Below, in pieces: positions 1 to 12,737 of a DNA stretch of 64,000 nt; position 1 is the first letter of the stretch; each line of letters begins with the position of its first letter. This DNA is from Agapetus fuscipes (Eukaryota; Arthropoda; Insecta; Trichoptera; Glossosomatidae): NCBI GenBank assembly GCA_951799405.1, contig OX637332.1, positions 15,195,001-15,259,000 of the forward strand, given 5' to 3'. Made by a program: the position numbers and the translations under genes. Under the pieces are notes generated by a model. It was given only the letters and a program-made list of their open reading frames with translations, was not told the DNA's origin and did no database searches.

Positions 1-150
1 GAGGCTGACCACCCATTCTGTAAAAAATGGTTCACTGTGCCAATGTCACGCCTATTTCAGGAAAGGTCGGCAAAAGTTGCAGGGCTTATGTTCATTTGAG
101 ATAATATGAATCTCAAATGATACATATCTTTGCAGCTTAGATTAAGATTT
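1..150 (+). repeat. family-A copy, internally deleted, cut by window start
   Basis: The 5' part runs to CTTATGTTCATTTGAG, then jumps to the 3' end ATATCTTTGCAGCTTAGATT. Confidence 0.85.
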
Positions 151-696
151 TTAGACACCTTCATTTTCTGTGATCACCGAAGTACAATGGTTTTTATAAA
201 TAATGTGTTACGTTTTTCTGATGAAACAAATTTAACCTTTTTTCAAGGAACTACTTTGATGCTATGATTATACCAGTAGGGACAATCATGCTAAAAAATA
301 TGAATCAGAAAATTCAATTTGATTGTTAGTTATTATCAAAACTTTCAACATATTAGCAAACTTTTATTTTGCACAAAGCTATTTTTGATTTGCGGCACCA
401 TGATTTGCATTCCATTGCAGGTATATATTCCTTGTAGTTCATTTCAAAACATTATTCCTTGGCAACTCTTTTAGCATGATGCATGCCCCTACCAAGGACC
501 ATCTGTGGTCTGCGGACCAATAATTCAAAATCACTGATGTTTTACCAAAAGATGTTATTGATGCCTATCTGTAACCGTAACCGAAACTATTGGATATATG
601 GTATGCCAAATAAAAATAGCATATCTATCCATAACCGAAACCAATATAAAAGTTTTGGATAATTTCAGATAGAGGCTTCAGATGGAGGATTTGTTT

Positions 697-953
697 CTTG
701 ACTTATAGGTTTGTATGCGGCTGACCACCCATGCTGTAAAAATGGTTCACTTTGCCAATGTCACCCCTGTTACAGGGAAGGACGGCAAGAGTTGCAGGGT
801 GTATGTCCATTTGAGATTTGGTTTTTATGTTGTGGGTTCACATGAGGCATGTGCAAGTGCGAACTTGTACGTGTCTGGTTGTGGTAATGCATGTAATGTG
901 AATCTCCAATGTAACATATCTTTGCAACTTAGATTAGATTAAATTAGATTAGG
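697..953 (+). repeat. family-A copy, young subfamily
   Basis: Full length. Shares GTTACAGGGAAGGACGGCAA and GCATGTAATGTGAATCTCCA with the copies at 55163 and 63145; the ORF conserved among them is a by-product. Confidence 0.9.
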
Positions 954-959
954 CGGAGT

Positions 960-3300
960 CTAAAATGTTATAGTAAATTGTAGTTTTTCGAGCTGATAAA
1001 GTAACATGTCCCATGCAATGCCTATTATTTCTATTGCTTAGTCACAACTAGTAAGTCATCGTGGGACTACATTATTGTTTTGACAATTAAATTACAATGA
1101 AATGAAAGCTTGAAAAATATCTTGTATTGATTTCACTACTAACAAATTACTTTTTTTTAAGAATAAAACTGTTTTTCTTGTTGCATATAAAATTACAGTG
1201 AAAGTGTGTATTTCATCACTCTTTAGTACCTCGACTTGACAAATAATGACTTGTGAAGACTGATTGATGTGTTGTAATAATTCTTGTAAAGATATTGAAT
1301 AATGTAATAGAAATGATGAATGTAATTTGGTTTCTCTTTTTTTGAAGTGAGTAAATAACAACTATAATCATTACTCAAAAAATATACAGCTATAATATGA
1401 CTGATTAATTATACAACCAAATGATAATTTAGAAATAAGGTTATTCAATAACGCTCTTATTTGCAAGTAGGTAAGTATTATACTCTCACAATTTCTTAAG
1501 AATCTGATATATCTTGTTAAAACTATCCAAAATTCTATATTCGTATCCGAAACCCATTTTTTTTATTCCTGTATCCGTATCCATATCAGAAACTTCATAT
1601 CCATAACAACCCTGTTGAGGAACAAAAATATGTTGAGGATTTGATGGCAAGGGAATTAAGAGCCATACAGAGTTAATATTGTTGTACTGAGGGATTTAAA
1701 CTATTACAAAATAAATAACTTAGTTCATATAACTGTTTTCTCAATGAGAAAATATGCTCAAAAATCAAAGACATAAATTTAATAAATATAAAATCTACGT
1801 ACCTATTTTACTTTTGAAAAAATAAAAAGCAGAGGTACATACATTTTTTATACAAATTCTCTTATTTTGTGTCCTTCATTATTATATTCTTGTCTCTATT
1901 TTGATAATGAGGACAAAGGAAGGTCACAGAATAGCATAAATTTAGTTAAAAGTTGAGTTTTCTATTTATATTTCAGTTAAACATAAATTTTATTAGTGTC
2001 GTTGTCGCTAAATTTCTATTTTTTTTAAATATTCAACTTATTTGTAAATGACACAAACAAATGTAAGGAATTACTTTTCACTACCTACAAATAAATAACA
2101 TTAATACATCAATTACTTATTACAATTAACATATAAATCCATAGAATCTCATTTTCCTGCTTATCGATGTACGTTGATCGTTATTTAAAAAAAAAAGCAT
2201 GAATGTTAAGCAAATCATTAAATAAATTACGAAATACTAAGGCTCTGCAAATCATAGTTATAAAAATTCAGGAAATGTCATATATTGTTGGGATTATTTC
2301 TTTATTACAACCACAATCATTTACTATATGAGATGGTATGTAAGTGAGTATTCCAAAACGACGAGATGCAGGTGCAGTTTGTCGCAACTCATATAAAAAG
2401 GATAATTGAGGTTTTACTCTTACAAAAAATAAACTTTTTTGAATATAAATTAGTATAAAATCAAATATCTACAACTACTAAATAAGAAAAGTGACTATAA
2501 AATATTTCAATGCAAATAATAAACATACAATATATTTCAGAAGATAAATAATAAATAGAAGCATTATTAATAATGCTTAATTCAGGAAACTTAGATGTAA
2601 TACATAATGTTATAAGCGTAATCAAAATTAATTAAAGATTATAAAAGCGAGACCTATCTTGAAAATGTTCCTTTTATATCTTTATTAATCAAAGACACAA
2701 TATCATGAAATACTGTTTTTCAGACTAAAATGGTAGGAAAAAGCTTTGACATATTGTTAAACTTTTAATTTATCATTTCATATTTCTAAATTATTCAAAT
2801 GGTCTTTTATTTTTAGTTTAGTACCTTTTACACTCTGTTCATAAATTCTGAAAGTTTTCAGTTCTTCAAAAAATAATCATATCTAATTGTAACATATAAA
2901 AAATATATTATACACACTTTTAATTAATTTAAAAAAGGTCAAGCAAGGATTTGTTGGCATTTTAATAATTTCTGAGATTATTCATCATAACCTATTCATG
3001 ATTTCACAAATGATGGACTCGGAACATCACTGAAACCGGCGTTCCATTTTTGGTGGATAAACGTCACACATCGTAGCAGGCGATAACAAATTTTAGTAAG
3101 TTGGGTGGGTCCCCAGCAACTTGTTTGTGTGATATCATAACTTTTCAGATTTAGGAAAATATGTTCACCCCATTCCTCAATTATCTGTCCCTAGAATCAT
3201 GCACATGACAAAATGCCATCAATTCTTTTGTATTGAATACTGTAAAATACACACCATGATCTTTCATATTATTAAAGGAGAACAACTGTTGAAGAGGAAG
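960..3300. other. AT-rich stretch, nothing recognised
   Basis: Downstream of the apterous 3' end. No coding frame, no repeat that recurs in the window. The 89-codon frame at 1092-1361 has no recognisable features. Confidence 0.5.
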
Positions 3301-3302
3301 GA

Positions 3303-3742
3303 GATCAATTTACAAATCTGTACCTTAGAGCATAAACAACGGTAGTCACATTTAGTAAAATGTGCAGGAGACGAGTTTTAGTGAAAATGTGCACTTTTTT
3401 AAACCATCATAACTTCTAAACTAGACGGGATATTTTTGATCTGTAAAAACTGTTTAACTTTTTTTATCAATATTTATTTAATGTGAAGTAATGCGATAAC
3501 GTATGTGGAACTTCCGTGGTTTATGCTCGCACTTTTATGTGCATCCCATATTTATTACACTTGATATCTCAGTATGAGTCCAATGACTCCAATATTTTTA
3601 CCACTTATAGAACAGCTAATTATAATAATTTCTGCATCATTCACTCAAAAACGCAAAAAAGTGGACTTCCGTTGTTTATGCTCTAAGGTACGGAAATTAC
3701 TGCAAGCATTTAACAAGGATCCCTTGATTTGTAAATCAAAGG
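3303..3742. mobile_element. inverted-repeat element
   Basis: TACCTTAGAGCATAAACAAC at 3321 is mirrored by GTTGTTTATGCTCTAAGGTA near 3672, and an outer pair (TTTACAAATC / GATTTGTAAA) lies at 3310 and 3727. A third partial copy of the word (GTGGTTTATGCTC) lies at about 3516. Confidence 0.5.
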
Positions 3743-4138
3743 GTATTTTTTTAGTGTTGTGTGTGTTTTTTTTTTAATTTATCGTCCGTTTCTATGTTTC
3801 ATTGATGCCATGAGATCCAAGCCATGAGATCCAAGGCTTGTTTACACACATCTCAAATGCCTCCATCATACTTTATAGTGTTTGCCTGAGCGTCCATCCT
3901 ACCGTTCTATAGAGAGCGCAATTGTGAGTGAACAAATTTTCACCGCTGGTACACTTAAGCCCTTTAAGATTTAAAGTTTGACCTTCTCTTGCTCTATAAT
4001 TTCACAAGCATGATGATTACCTACGCTTTATGTGGATTATTTTAGTGATTTACATTAGAATTCCTGTAGAAAGACATATTGAATAACATTTACAATGGAT
4101 TGTACTAACATGGTGTAGACTAGCTATGATCTGTCTTG

Positions 4139-4144
4139 TTTATT
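4139..4144 (-). promoter_or_regulatory. possible polyadenylation signal of apterous
   Basis: AATAAA on the minus strand about 390 nt beyond the stop codon. It is the first canonical hexamer I noticed downstream. In AT-rich DNA such hexamers are common by chance. Confidence 0.3.
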
Positions 4145-4531
4145 GAGGTCAGAACTTACATTCATGGCCCAGCCTTTTATCAACAAGTTGAACAAACAAT
4201 GAAATGCCATAAGTACCTTTTGTACAAAATTGCTTTCCTTTGATAAATCATCAAAGGTCAACTCACTATTTACAATACTGACACCGAACCACTAATTCTT
4301 TTGAAAGTTCAATTATGTTTTTTGTTGTGGAAGACACAATATGTCTCTTCATGTGTCTGGATATGATTTTAATGAAATGTTGAAATTTTTTACCTTCTTT
4401 ACACCACAGTTCATAAGATCCATTATAATTCTGTATAAAAGTTTTTTTACGTGTTGCAAAGAAAAGTGCTTTGATTATTTGTTTAACAGTTGATGAAATA
4501 GTCCTTTTATAGATTACTCATAGGATTTCTT

Positions 4532-4690
4532 CTAGTAGAGGTCTGCAAACGCACTGGATGGATGGTGGAGCTGATGCATTAGTGGTGTTGCTGAACTAGG
4601 AGGTCCACTTGAAGATGTGACATTGCCTTGACCACTTTCTTGTCTCATTACGTTGCGACGCCACTTGGCACGTGCATTTTGGAACCAAAC
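4532..4690 (-). CDS. ap: apterous-like LIM-homeobox gene, last coding exon (homeodomain end and C-terminus)
   Basis: Terminal exon of the Lhx2/9-class transcription factor, encoding 52 residues and the stop. It opens with VWFQNARAKWRRN, which is recognition helix 3 of the homeodomain with the invariant WFQN, and continues into a short Ser/Pro/His-rich tail ending AFADLY. The 3' splice site is a clear TTTTACAG just before GTTTGG, so this exon joins in phase 0 to the exon ending at 9801. Homeobox genes of this class are known to be interrupted at this Q/V position. The protein is a nuclear DNA-binding selector; in flies apterous specifies dorsal wing identity and neuron types. The tail after the homeodomain is only about 40 residues. 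An AATAAA on the minus strand at 4139-4144 is a possible polyadenylation signal. Family assignment is very secure; which insect apterous paralogue this is remains open. Confidence 0.95.
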   Translation of the reverse strand, partial: VWFQNARAKWRRNVMRQESGQGNVTSSSGPPSSATPLMHQLHHPSSAFADLY

Positions 4691-4699
4691 CTGTAAAAT

Positions 4700-5960
4700 C
4701 AATAAAACCATTGAACTTACCATTTGATTAATTAAGAACCTACACAGTTAGACGACCTATTTAATTGTACACAGTGCATTTGGGGAGCTTTCTTCTGCAT
4801 TGTGAGCACTTAAAACAAAGTAGATGAAAGCTATTAAAGTGATGAGGCTACCGACTTATACTTAAGGGTGATTGAGAGCTCAGCGCGCCCAACTTTGATG
4901 ACCAAAATAGCCCGTATTTTGAATGGTAAGGTAGTATTTTTTTTCCAGAATAAATTAACACATAAAATTAGGTATTTTTTCCCATCAAATACCAATTCAA
5001 AATAATTTTATTTACGGAGATACCTTAAATGGAGATTTCCACTGTTCTTATGAATAAATCCTAACTTTTTTTTATTTCAAAAGATTCATTTTGGTTAGTT
5101 TTATTTTTTCTAGATGAAAATTATTTTTTTAAACTTTTCATTGATTTTTTATAATTATTTAAAAAGTACCCAAATTTTGCATACGATCGTGTAGCTAAAA
5201 TTGCATTATAATGGTAAATTTTCTTTTTAGGATTTGAAGTAATATTTTTTATGTTTGTAATGCAATACTTGTTTTATTTTTTCTCCTCCAAGTAATATTT
5301 AATAATGGAAAAAGAAAGAGTTCCATACACAATTTTGACTGATTTCAGCGCCATGCGGCCGCTTCGGGAACCTTAGAAAATAATAATTATTCGCGGAGCA
5401 TTGGCAAAATAAAATTTATTTCGCTGGCTTTACAAAGTTCATATTCAAGAAAATAAAACTTAACGTTGTTACTCGAATAAATCGTTTTGTCAAAATACAT
5501 CAAAGTTATAACGCAAACTTAAAGCGCTGTATAAGACCTAGTAGGTTTTTTGTTTACGTTATGATTGAGTTAAAACGTGAAATGTCATACTACATATGTG
5601 AAAAGACATAGCGACATTGACATAATATATAACTCTAATATACCTATAACTCTGCTAACACAGGAGTTCTAAACGTAAAACATTGTTCATTTTATTATAA
5701 TATATAGAAATTGAGACGCTCGTGAGAGGTGCTGCTTTATTCTTGATACATTATTTGTATGCGCCGCGGCTCAGTTAAAACGTTGACTTTCATACTTGGA
5801 GTTTAACTTTCCCGTGTTCGCGTCGCTTTGAAACCAAATAATAATACTATTATTACTCTATTGGGTGTATGGGAGCTTCCAAATTATTATAGAAATCGAA
5901 AACCTTTTTTAGAAATTGTAAATTATCTAGATGTTTATTTTTAAATTTAATTTGTTGTGT
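4700..5960. other. apterous intron, nothing recognised
   Basis: AT-rich. Small CpG-containing patches at 5350 and 5705-5825 (CGTGAGAGG, GCGCCGCGGCTC); the latter loosely resembles 7410-7480 and 49790-49830, hinting at another old repeat. Confidence 0.4.
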
Positions 5961-5967
5961 ATATTCA

Positions 5968-6100
5968 TCGACTTATAGGTTGATTTGCGGCTGACCACCC
6001 ATGTTGTAGAAAATGGTTCTGCGTGTAAAACGTGTTGTGAGAATGCATCTAATGTGAATCCCCAATGTTGCATATCTTTACAACTTAGATTAGATTAGAA
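5968..6100 (+). repeat. family-A copy, internally deleted
   Basis: Jumps from GAAAATGGTTC to the GTGTTGTGAGAATGCATC part. Confidence 0.8.
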
Positions 6101-6118
6101 TGTTATTAATTACACGCA

Positions 6119-6376
6119 TACCTTGACTTATAGGTTGGTATGGCGCTGACCACACATAGATACTGTAAAAAATAGTTCAGTTGCTCAATGTCACCCCTGT
6201 TCCAGGGAAGGTCGGCAAAAGTTGCAGGGCTTATGTTCATTTGAGGTTTTGATTTTTAATTGTTAGTACACACTCAGCATTTGTATGAGTGAACTTACAA
6301 GTGTCTGTTTGTGGGCATGCATTTGATATGAGTTTTGAATGTTAATATATCTTTGCACTATAGATTGCAGATTATT
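6119..6376 (+). repeat. family-A copy
   Basis: Full length with a 3' end diverged to CACTATAGATTGCAG. Confidence 0.85.
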
Positions 6377-6431
6377 ATAGAACTTTCGTACTTTTTTACT
6401 GTATTTGAAGAAATTTGAAAGACATTGAATA

Positions 6432-6695
6432 TATAAATGAATATAAGCCCTGCAACTTTAGCCGACCTTTCCTGACACAGGGTTGACATTGGCAAAGTGA
6501 ACTGGCAAAGTTTTGCGCTTGATAACCACAATCTATAATCTAAGTTGAAAAGGTATGTTAACATTTAAGATTCATATAAAGTGCATTCTCACAAGCATAC
6601 ACTCTTGTAAAATCGCACTTACAAATGCTGTATGTGTATTTACAAATTGAAACCAAAACCTAAAATCAACCAATCTATCAGTCGAGGATCTGGTA
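6432..6695 (-). repeat. family-A copy, rearranged
   Basis: The 5' portion (6432-6510) and the 3' portion (6535-6695) lie in swapped order; the mirror image follows the plus-strand copy just before. Confidence 0.7.
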
Positions 6696-6747
6696 TATTT
6701 ACTGGTTATATATATACATATATATATTTTTTTTTAATTTAAAAAAA

Positions 6748-6990
6748 AAAATTGTGAAGAGGAATGCAATTCACCAACCTATTCTGCCTGGCCAGAAACA
6801 GGTATTAATATCATCATTTAATAATTCATTATTGTTTATTATTAATGAATGATTAAATAATAATTACCCAATAGCATCTGTTGAACCAGGGTCAAGTTAA
6901 AGTCAAGTGACCCAAGCGGGGATCGAACCAACGTTGTTCCATTCGAAACACGCTAGAAAGATCAGCCCTCTTGGCCCCCGCGGCTATAAC
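6748..6990 (-). mobile_element. tRNA-headed SINE type 3
   Basis: Minus strand head GCCGCGGGGGCCAAGAGGGC, B-box-like TTGGTTCGATCCCCGC, then TTGACCCTGGTTCAACAGA, an AT-rich mirrored middle, and CTGGCCAGGCAGAATAGGTT. Confidence 0.75.
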
Positions 6991-7009
6991 CCCGACAAAG
7001 GATAAGTTA

Positions 7010-7103
7010 CAAGGATAAATGGTATATTTTGTGTGCTCCGCTGGCATTCGAATCCACAACCTTCCATTCAGAGTCCGAAGTGTTACTACTGCACTACGGA
7101 CTG
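7010..7103 (-). mobile_element. SINE type 2, head
   Basis: CAGTCCGTAGTGCAGTAGTA and GGATTCGAATGCCAGCGGAG on the minus strand. Confidence 0.65.
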
Positions 7104-7119
7104 ATAAGATAGGTATAAA

Positions 7120-8440
7120 AGAAGATAAAAAGTGATAAATAAAATGAAAACATTTTTATGGCCAAACTTGTTTTAATACACTGGTTTGCTATCACTAGGA
7201 CCTACACTTTGAAAATATAAAAAAATACGTATGTGTGAGATAGACGAAACAGTACTTTTACACGCCTTTGTTAAAACGACATAACATGCTCTGGTCACAC
7301 TTCCTCCGTGTGGATTAAAGATGCAAAAAAAGTTAAATAATTCTAACATAGAATAATACTTGTGTCAAATCATTTCTTTTTGCAATTTTTGATGCATAAC
7401 TTACGGAATGAGCCATGCGGTCGTAAATACTCAACAATAGCGTTTAAACACAAGTTTATAAAAACTAAAACGCTCGCTAAGAGTGTCAAGATAATTTACA
7501 TTATTTTTTTTATGAAACGTAATGCTTGAGTAAAAACATTAAGTTGTAAACTTCAGCAACGCCATCTGATCACGATGAGTCAAAGTTATTTGACATAAAA
7601 TTACGATTTTAGTTTCATAAAACAATTAAAGAGGTTCTTTAGTCCCGATATTAATAATCTTCTTAAGCTCTCGTATACCCTTAAGGCGAATCATAAAGAC
7701 AACTTGAAAATGTTTAAAAAAGAAAAAAAACAAATTCTACTAAGCTTATAAATTTCAAAACAGTTCAAAACAAAGAGTATTATTGCCATAATAATGAATA
7801 GTTAGTACTCCTTGAAAACACGATTCTTAAAAGTTTTCCCGATAAAAAAAAAATACGAAAAACCCTCTATTTTTTCACTTTTTTGGTTTTATCTTTTTCC
7901 CCTTCAATCTAACGATTTTGAAATTCCGCCATTTATTAAAACACAAAAAACTCAACATATAATACTCAATACATTTTCGATATTCGAACTATTTCGTCTG
8001 AAATACATTTTTTTGTAAATCGCGCTTATGACAAATATTTCTAAGTGAAATCGCACCGAGGCGGCCATTCTCATTGGACTGCGGTAGATCGCGCCATTCG
8101 TGAGCCATCTGTCAACGCGTGAGGACGCTCCATTTGGTAGTGACAATTTTAATAGCAAATATGGTATATTTTTCTTGTTTTCAGATATTTTACAGTATGG
8201 AATTGCTTTATGTAATCGTTTGCCATCATGAGAAACAAGAAAAACAAAATCAAAATGTAAAATAAATGTCATAAAAGACTTTGACCGAATTCATTAAAAA
8301 AAGGTACATTAAATTATGGAGTTTTAATTCCATGGAGAGGATATAAATTTGATTTAGTTCCAAACGACATATTATTGCAGTTTTCATTTTGTTACTATCT
8401 CCATGATTATAATACACAACTTAAGTGTTGTCGTGGGTAT
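7120..8440. other. apterous intron, nothing recognised
   Basis: AT-rich with one less AT-rich patch at 8050-8140 (GAGGCGGCCATTCTC...GTCAACGCGTGAGG). No conserved frame. Confidence 0.4.
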
Positions 8441-8446
8441 AATAAT

Positions 8447-8634
8447 ACGCCAATGTCACCCCTTTTTCAAAGAAGATTGGCAAAAGCTGCAAGGCTTTTG
8501 TTCATCAGAGATTTGGATTATAATTTGTAAGTACGCATGCAGCATTTGTACGCGCACACCCGTCTGCTTGTGGGCATCCATTTAATATGAATCATAAATG
8601 TCATTTTTCAACATTGATTACAGATTACAGACGG
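8447..8634 (+). repeat. family-A copy, 5' end missing
   Basis: From ACGCCAATGTCACCCC to GATTACAGATTACAG. Confidence 0.8.
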
Positions 8635-8639
8635 ATATT

Positions 8640-9390
8640 TTTTTTTCTGTGAGCGAAAATGACTAGCTTGGCACTTTCTATGGAGTTTTGTTGAATTAAC
8701 GGACATTTTGACTGTAGGAAAGTTACCGAGTAAGAAAATATAGAGTTTTTCAAAATGCGTGCGTTAACTTATTTGTGCGAACTAAATTCTTATCCATCTT
8801 TCGAGTTATATACCTCGACGCTTTGGACCTAGCTTAGATAGCATTGTATTCCTCTGCAGAGTCTTCCTAGTGGGCGGGGCCTAAACACGCGAAATGTGAA
8901 AAATTTCTGAGTTTATATGACGCCTTAAAAAACAAGGTTACACTCATACCCACTCCACCCAACAAACTTTCCATTCTCATGACCAATCTGAAATCTAGAG
9001 ATGGTTAACGCTTCAGACTTGAGATCCTAAGATTCCTGGCAGCGCAACAAAGTCTTTTTAATTTTCACTCAACGGAACAATTCATCTGCCTTTATCAAAT
9101 ACTGGACACAAGAAGTCCACTGAACCTAAAGGTAACTGGGTGTTGTCTTCAAAAAATATGTTTACGGTAGATTGGTATGTACATAAAGGTATACAGTTTG
9201 ATTACCTTGACAAATATAATTTATGAACACTCTTGCACCCCAGTAGTTTGGATAATAGACGCTCCTCAGCAGTTTCAAAATCATTTATTATTTTTGAATT
9301 ATACTAGTGTTAGTATGACTAGAAAAATTGTCGCAAATGACAACAAAGCCTGTCGCCCACGGCAAAAAAAGCCTCACACTACACTCGGCA
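8640..9390. other. apterous intron, nothing recognised
   Basis: Contains GTGGGCGGGGCCTAAACACG near 8872, which recalls GGGCGGGGC words in DNA elements elsewhere in the window. No gene seen. Confidence 0.35.
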
Positions 9391-9394
9391 GAAA

Positions 9395-9595
9395 CCGTAG
9401 CCAAGTCACATATTGAAGAGCCGATCAGAAGAGTAAACACAGTGTTTCGAGAGTGTGCATTTGCAGTTGCTGGTTATCTGGCCTGGAACCGCATGCCTCA
9501 TCATGCGAGAGAGCTAGAGGACCATGGAAAGTTTTGAAATGCACTCAAGAGAAGCAAATTTCTGGCAAACTTCAAGCGCCCTAGGAGTGATTTCA
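9395..9595 (+). mobile_element. non-LTR retrotransposon ORF2 C-terminal fragment
   Basis: Translation gives RVNTVFRECAFAVAGYLAWN, RMPHHARELE and then, after a stop, NALKRSKFLANF. This matches the RT C-terminal pattern FGERAFSVAGPRAWNSLP..., ending FK..LK..LF. Lies within the apterous gene's last large intron, opposite to transcription. Confidence 0.6.
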
Positions 9596-9800
9596 TCACA
9601 AAACGGTGTTATAAAGAAATCACAAACTCATTTAAGTAATATAGTTGAGACACAGGATTTCCTAGTTCAGGCACATGTTTAATTATTTTCTTATTAAGTC
9701 AAATACCTTATGTGTACAAATGTAATGTAAAGAGGTGTTTTTGTATAAATATATAAATTATTTATAATTAATTAATTGTTATCATCATCAACAGGCATAC

Positions 9801-10039
9801 CTGTAAAACTCGCTTTGATAGACCTGTTTTCTGAGCGAGCTGCTTCAAGTCTTTGGCGTCAGGATTCTGGTTGATGGCAAAGTAGCTCTTCATCGTTCTA
9901 AGCTGATGATGCTTGAAGCTGGTCCTCATGCGTTTGGTTCTTTGGGAATGCCGCCCTGAAGCGCTCCCCGGCGAAGCGACAGAAGAATCGTATGAGAGGG
10001 ACTCCATGGAAGAATTGAGATCTGAGGGATGTAGAATTT
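9801..10039 (-). CDS. ap: apterous-like LIM-homeobox gene, homeodomain exon
   Basis: Internal exon of 239 nt. The first base pair completes a Glu codon begun by the upstream exon (G + AA), followed by ILHPSDL and a Ser-rich stretch. The homeodomain then starts at RTKRMRTSFKHHQLRTMKSY and runs through helix 2 to SKRVLQ, where a GT donor (CAG/GTATGC) cuts the domain before helix 3. The block FKHHQLRTMKSYFAI...NPDAKDLKQL is characteristic of the apterous/Lhx2/Lhx9 subfamily. The acceptor reads ATTTCAG. Phases match both neighbouring exons exactly. The intron downstream (4691-9800) is about 5.1 kb and holds several family-A repeats, a SINE and a LINE fragment. Confidence 0.96.
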
Positions 10040-10151
10040 CTGAAATGATATCGTACAAAGAAATAAAAAAAAAAAATTAAGGGCTCCAGTATCAGAGGGT
10101 TGAACAAAGGACAAGGTAAGTGATAAAGCTTCTTAAATTTTTAAACATTTT

Positions 10152-10380
10152 TATGAGGCTGACCCTCATTATGTACAAACTTGGTTCGCTTTTGCCAATG
10201 CCACATCTGTTTCAGGAAAAGGTGGTATAGGGGCAAGGTTTATATTTATGTAAGGTTTTGTTTATTTTGTAAGTACTAATGCAGCATGTGTAAACGCGAA
10301 CTTACATGTGTCTGCTTGTGGGCGTGCATTAGATATTAAGATATTTGTGCATTTATTTATTTTAGATTAGAGATACAGAC
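10152..10380 (+). repeat. family-A copy, diverged
   Basis: Recognisable from TATGAGGCTGACCCTC to TTTAGATTAGAG. Confidence 0.8.
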
Positions 10381-10516
10381 AGACTTTGGTTTATTTAATT
10401 AGGGCACTAATTACAAAAATATTCAAATTAAAATAAATTTTATAGGTTGGTTCTTTACGCCAAAGCAAATAACTTAAATATGGCGCAAACCTATTCCCTT
10501 ACTTATTCCGAATTAT

Positions 10517-10677
10517 AGATTGCTATGAGCCCGACCACCTACACTGTTAACAATGGTTCACTTTGCCAATGTCACCCTTATTTCAGGGAAGGTCATATGG
10601 GGCATGTGAAAGCGCGAAATTAAACATGTCTGCTTGTAAGCATTTGCAACTTCCATCATAGATTAGATTATAGATGA
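10517..10677 (+). repeat. family-A copy, internally deleted
   Basis: AGGGAAGGTCAT joins directly to GGGGCATGTGAAAGCGC. Confidence 0.75.
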
Positions 10678-10918
10678 ACAATAATGCTGTATGACCCCTC
10701 CTGTGGACTTATTACATTGATTAAGAAGCATTGTAACAAATGGTAGTTGTAGTCAGTATGCAAACATCTTTAAAATTGAAAATTAATTCTCCAGTACAGC
10801 CACACTTTCAACTTGCATTAATATCAATTAGTTTTAAAAAAAATAAGTACCAACTTAAATGTAAGGTATTTGCAACTTTGAAATGAAGGCACCAGTTTTA
10901 ATTGATGAAACTAAGTAA

Positions 10919-11222
10919 CGCAAAAACGCAACGCAACTAAGCTACACATATAGTGTAACTTCTTGCCGCGTTATCCCCGAAGGGGTCGCATGTGGCGAGT
11001 TGAACCTATTTATTTTTACAGGTAAGGGGGCCGGCCTTACGCCAACCACTTCAGTTGAAGTGGGAATTTCCCAGCTCCCGAGGGGGCTGGTACTCATTTC
11101 TTGTAAAGGCTGAGTAAACCTCGCCGGCATTTATATTATGGGGTTTGAAATACACACCGAAATTGGAAATCATTTCTGACACCCTCCTCGGTGGGATTCG
11201 AACCCGAGCTCACGGTTAGCTC
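10919..11222 (-). mobile_element. SINE type 1, head truncated
   Basis: The body is intact and ends in CGCAACGCAA-type tail; the head stops after the B box at about 11222. Lies in the apterous intron. Confidence 0.85.
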
Positions 11223-11358
11223 ACAAGTAGCAAATTGCTAATTTCAGAGATTTTTTCAGCGCACAAGTAACAAATCAAAATAATGTACCTACAGTATTTC
11301 AAATAAACCACATGTTTTGTGATAATTTCTGGATTTAATTGAGCAATATAGTTATGTA

Positions 11359-11570
11359 TTAATCTAACTGTTGTAAAGATATGTAACATTGGGGATTCAT
11401 TTTCACAAGCAAACACGTGTAAGTTCGCGCACAAAGATGCCCATATCTCTATAAAAACCAAATCTCAAATGAACATAAGCCCTGCAACTCCTGCCACCTT
11501 TCCCTGAAACCGGGGTGGTATTGGCAAAAGTGAACCAAGTTTTAAAGCATGGGGTCATTGTCATACCTCA
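11359..11570 (-). repeat. family-A copy
   Basis: AAGTTCGCGC, GCAACTCCTGCC and TTGGCAAAAGTGAACC in order. Confidence 0.85.
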
Positions 11571-12018
11571 TATAATATTTAAAAAAAAAGGATACTGTAT
11601 TTTTGTGGGTTCGAGTAAGTATGAAAAAAGCAAAAAAAGAAAAAAGGATTTTCTTCATTATAAAATTGAAGAAATGAGGAACACATTTTTTTTACCAGCT
11701 CTGTTATTGATTTGTTTACTATAGGGCCTGACTTGAATTTATTTTGTAGGTGCAGAGAGATTCCTTTGAAAAGAAAGCCACTTGAGGGTGTGCTCCAAAT
11801 GTAAAAGGGTTGTATCTGAAGTGTTTCGTGTGCTCAACAATACAGCCTGAGTGGGGAACACAAACTAAGGGTGCGGGGAAGATGGACGTGATAGAGCATG
11901 GTGTGTAGAAATGCAAGACTGAGATGCCTAGTTTCACTATAAAAAGACTCTTGGCAAACTTAAAGAATAATTTTGGTCATATTTAATACCTAACTCAAAA
12001 ATGAAAATGACATAATTA

Positions 12019-12278
12019 TCGTCGCCTTACCTTCTCAACCTAACCTCAAATTTTTTTTTTTTTTTTTTACTTCTATCTATTTTTTTTTCGATATTACATA
12101 ACTACCTACTAAATACTCGTAAAATGGTATAAAATGAAGTTGTCGATGTATAGGTTATGCAATTATCTTGTACGAGTATGTAAGTAGTAGTTATGTAACA
12201 TCGAAAAATAAATAGATAGAAGTAAAACAATTTCATTTTTATTTTTTGAGATGGGAGGTTGAGAAAGTAAGGCTACGA
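12019..12278. mobile_element. palindromic MITE flanked by TA
   Basis: A 260-bp near-palindrome. Left arm TCGTCGCCTTACCTTCTCAA, then ACTTCTATCTATTTT and ACATAACTAC; the right arm is the mirror, ending GGCTACGA. TA on both sides. Contains a T-run at 12052-12070. Lies in an apterous intron. Confidence 0.65.
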
Positions 12279-12446
12279 TATTTGAGTGTCCTTTGTGGAG
12301 CTGTGAAATCATGATGTGGGTATTTTCGAATTTAAAGAGTCCACAAGTTGTTTTTTAAAATCTACCAAGGAAAACCTAAAATTTAAGATTTGTTGGTGAA
12401 ATCGGGCATTAGGTACTAGGTAATATTAAAAACATCTAGAAAAGGC

Positions 12447-12552
12447 TACACATGCAGCATGTGTAAACTTACATGTGTTTGTTTGTAGGCGTGCAGTAAA
12501 TATGAGCCATAAGTGTCAATATCTCTTTGCAACTTAGATTATAGATAGCCAT
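12447..12552 (+). repeat. family-A copy, 3' half
   Basis: From ACATGCAGCATGTGTAAAC to TTTGCAACTTAGATTATAG. Confidence 0.8.
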
Positions 12553-12737
12553 TTGCAACAAAAGCAATAAAACACTACGCAGCTAACAGGTCTTGTTTTA
12601 TATCAATTGCCATCTTCTCACTGCTTTTCGCGACTCATTTACAATATTGCATATAAGCCCCAAATTCTTCAGAAGCCTGGAGAGTATCTCGCGCAGGATT
12701 TTAAGAATGGTTTAAATATCAAAAATCTGCCATTTTT

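Noticed and set aside
715..942. 75-codon frame conserved with frames at 55092-55409 and 63174-63371
   Set aside because: All lie inside young family-A copies; the conservation is that of the repeat and is not shared by older copies.
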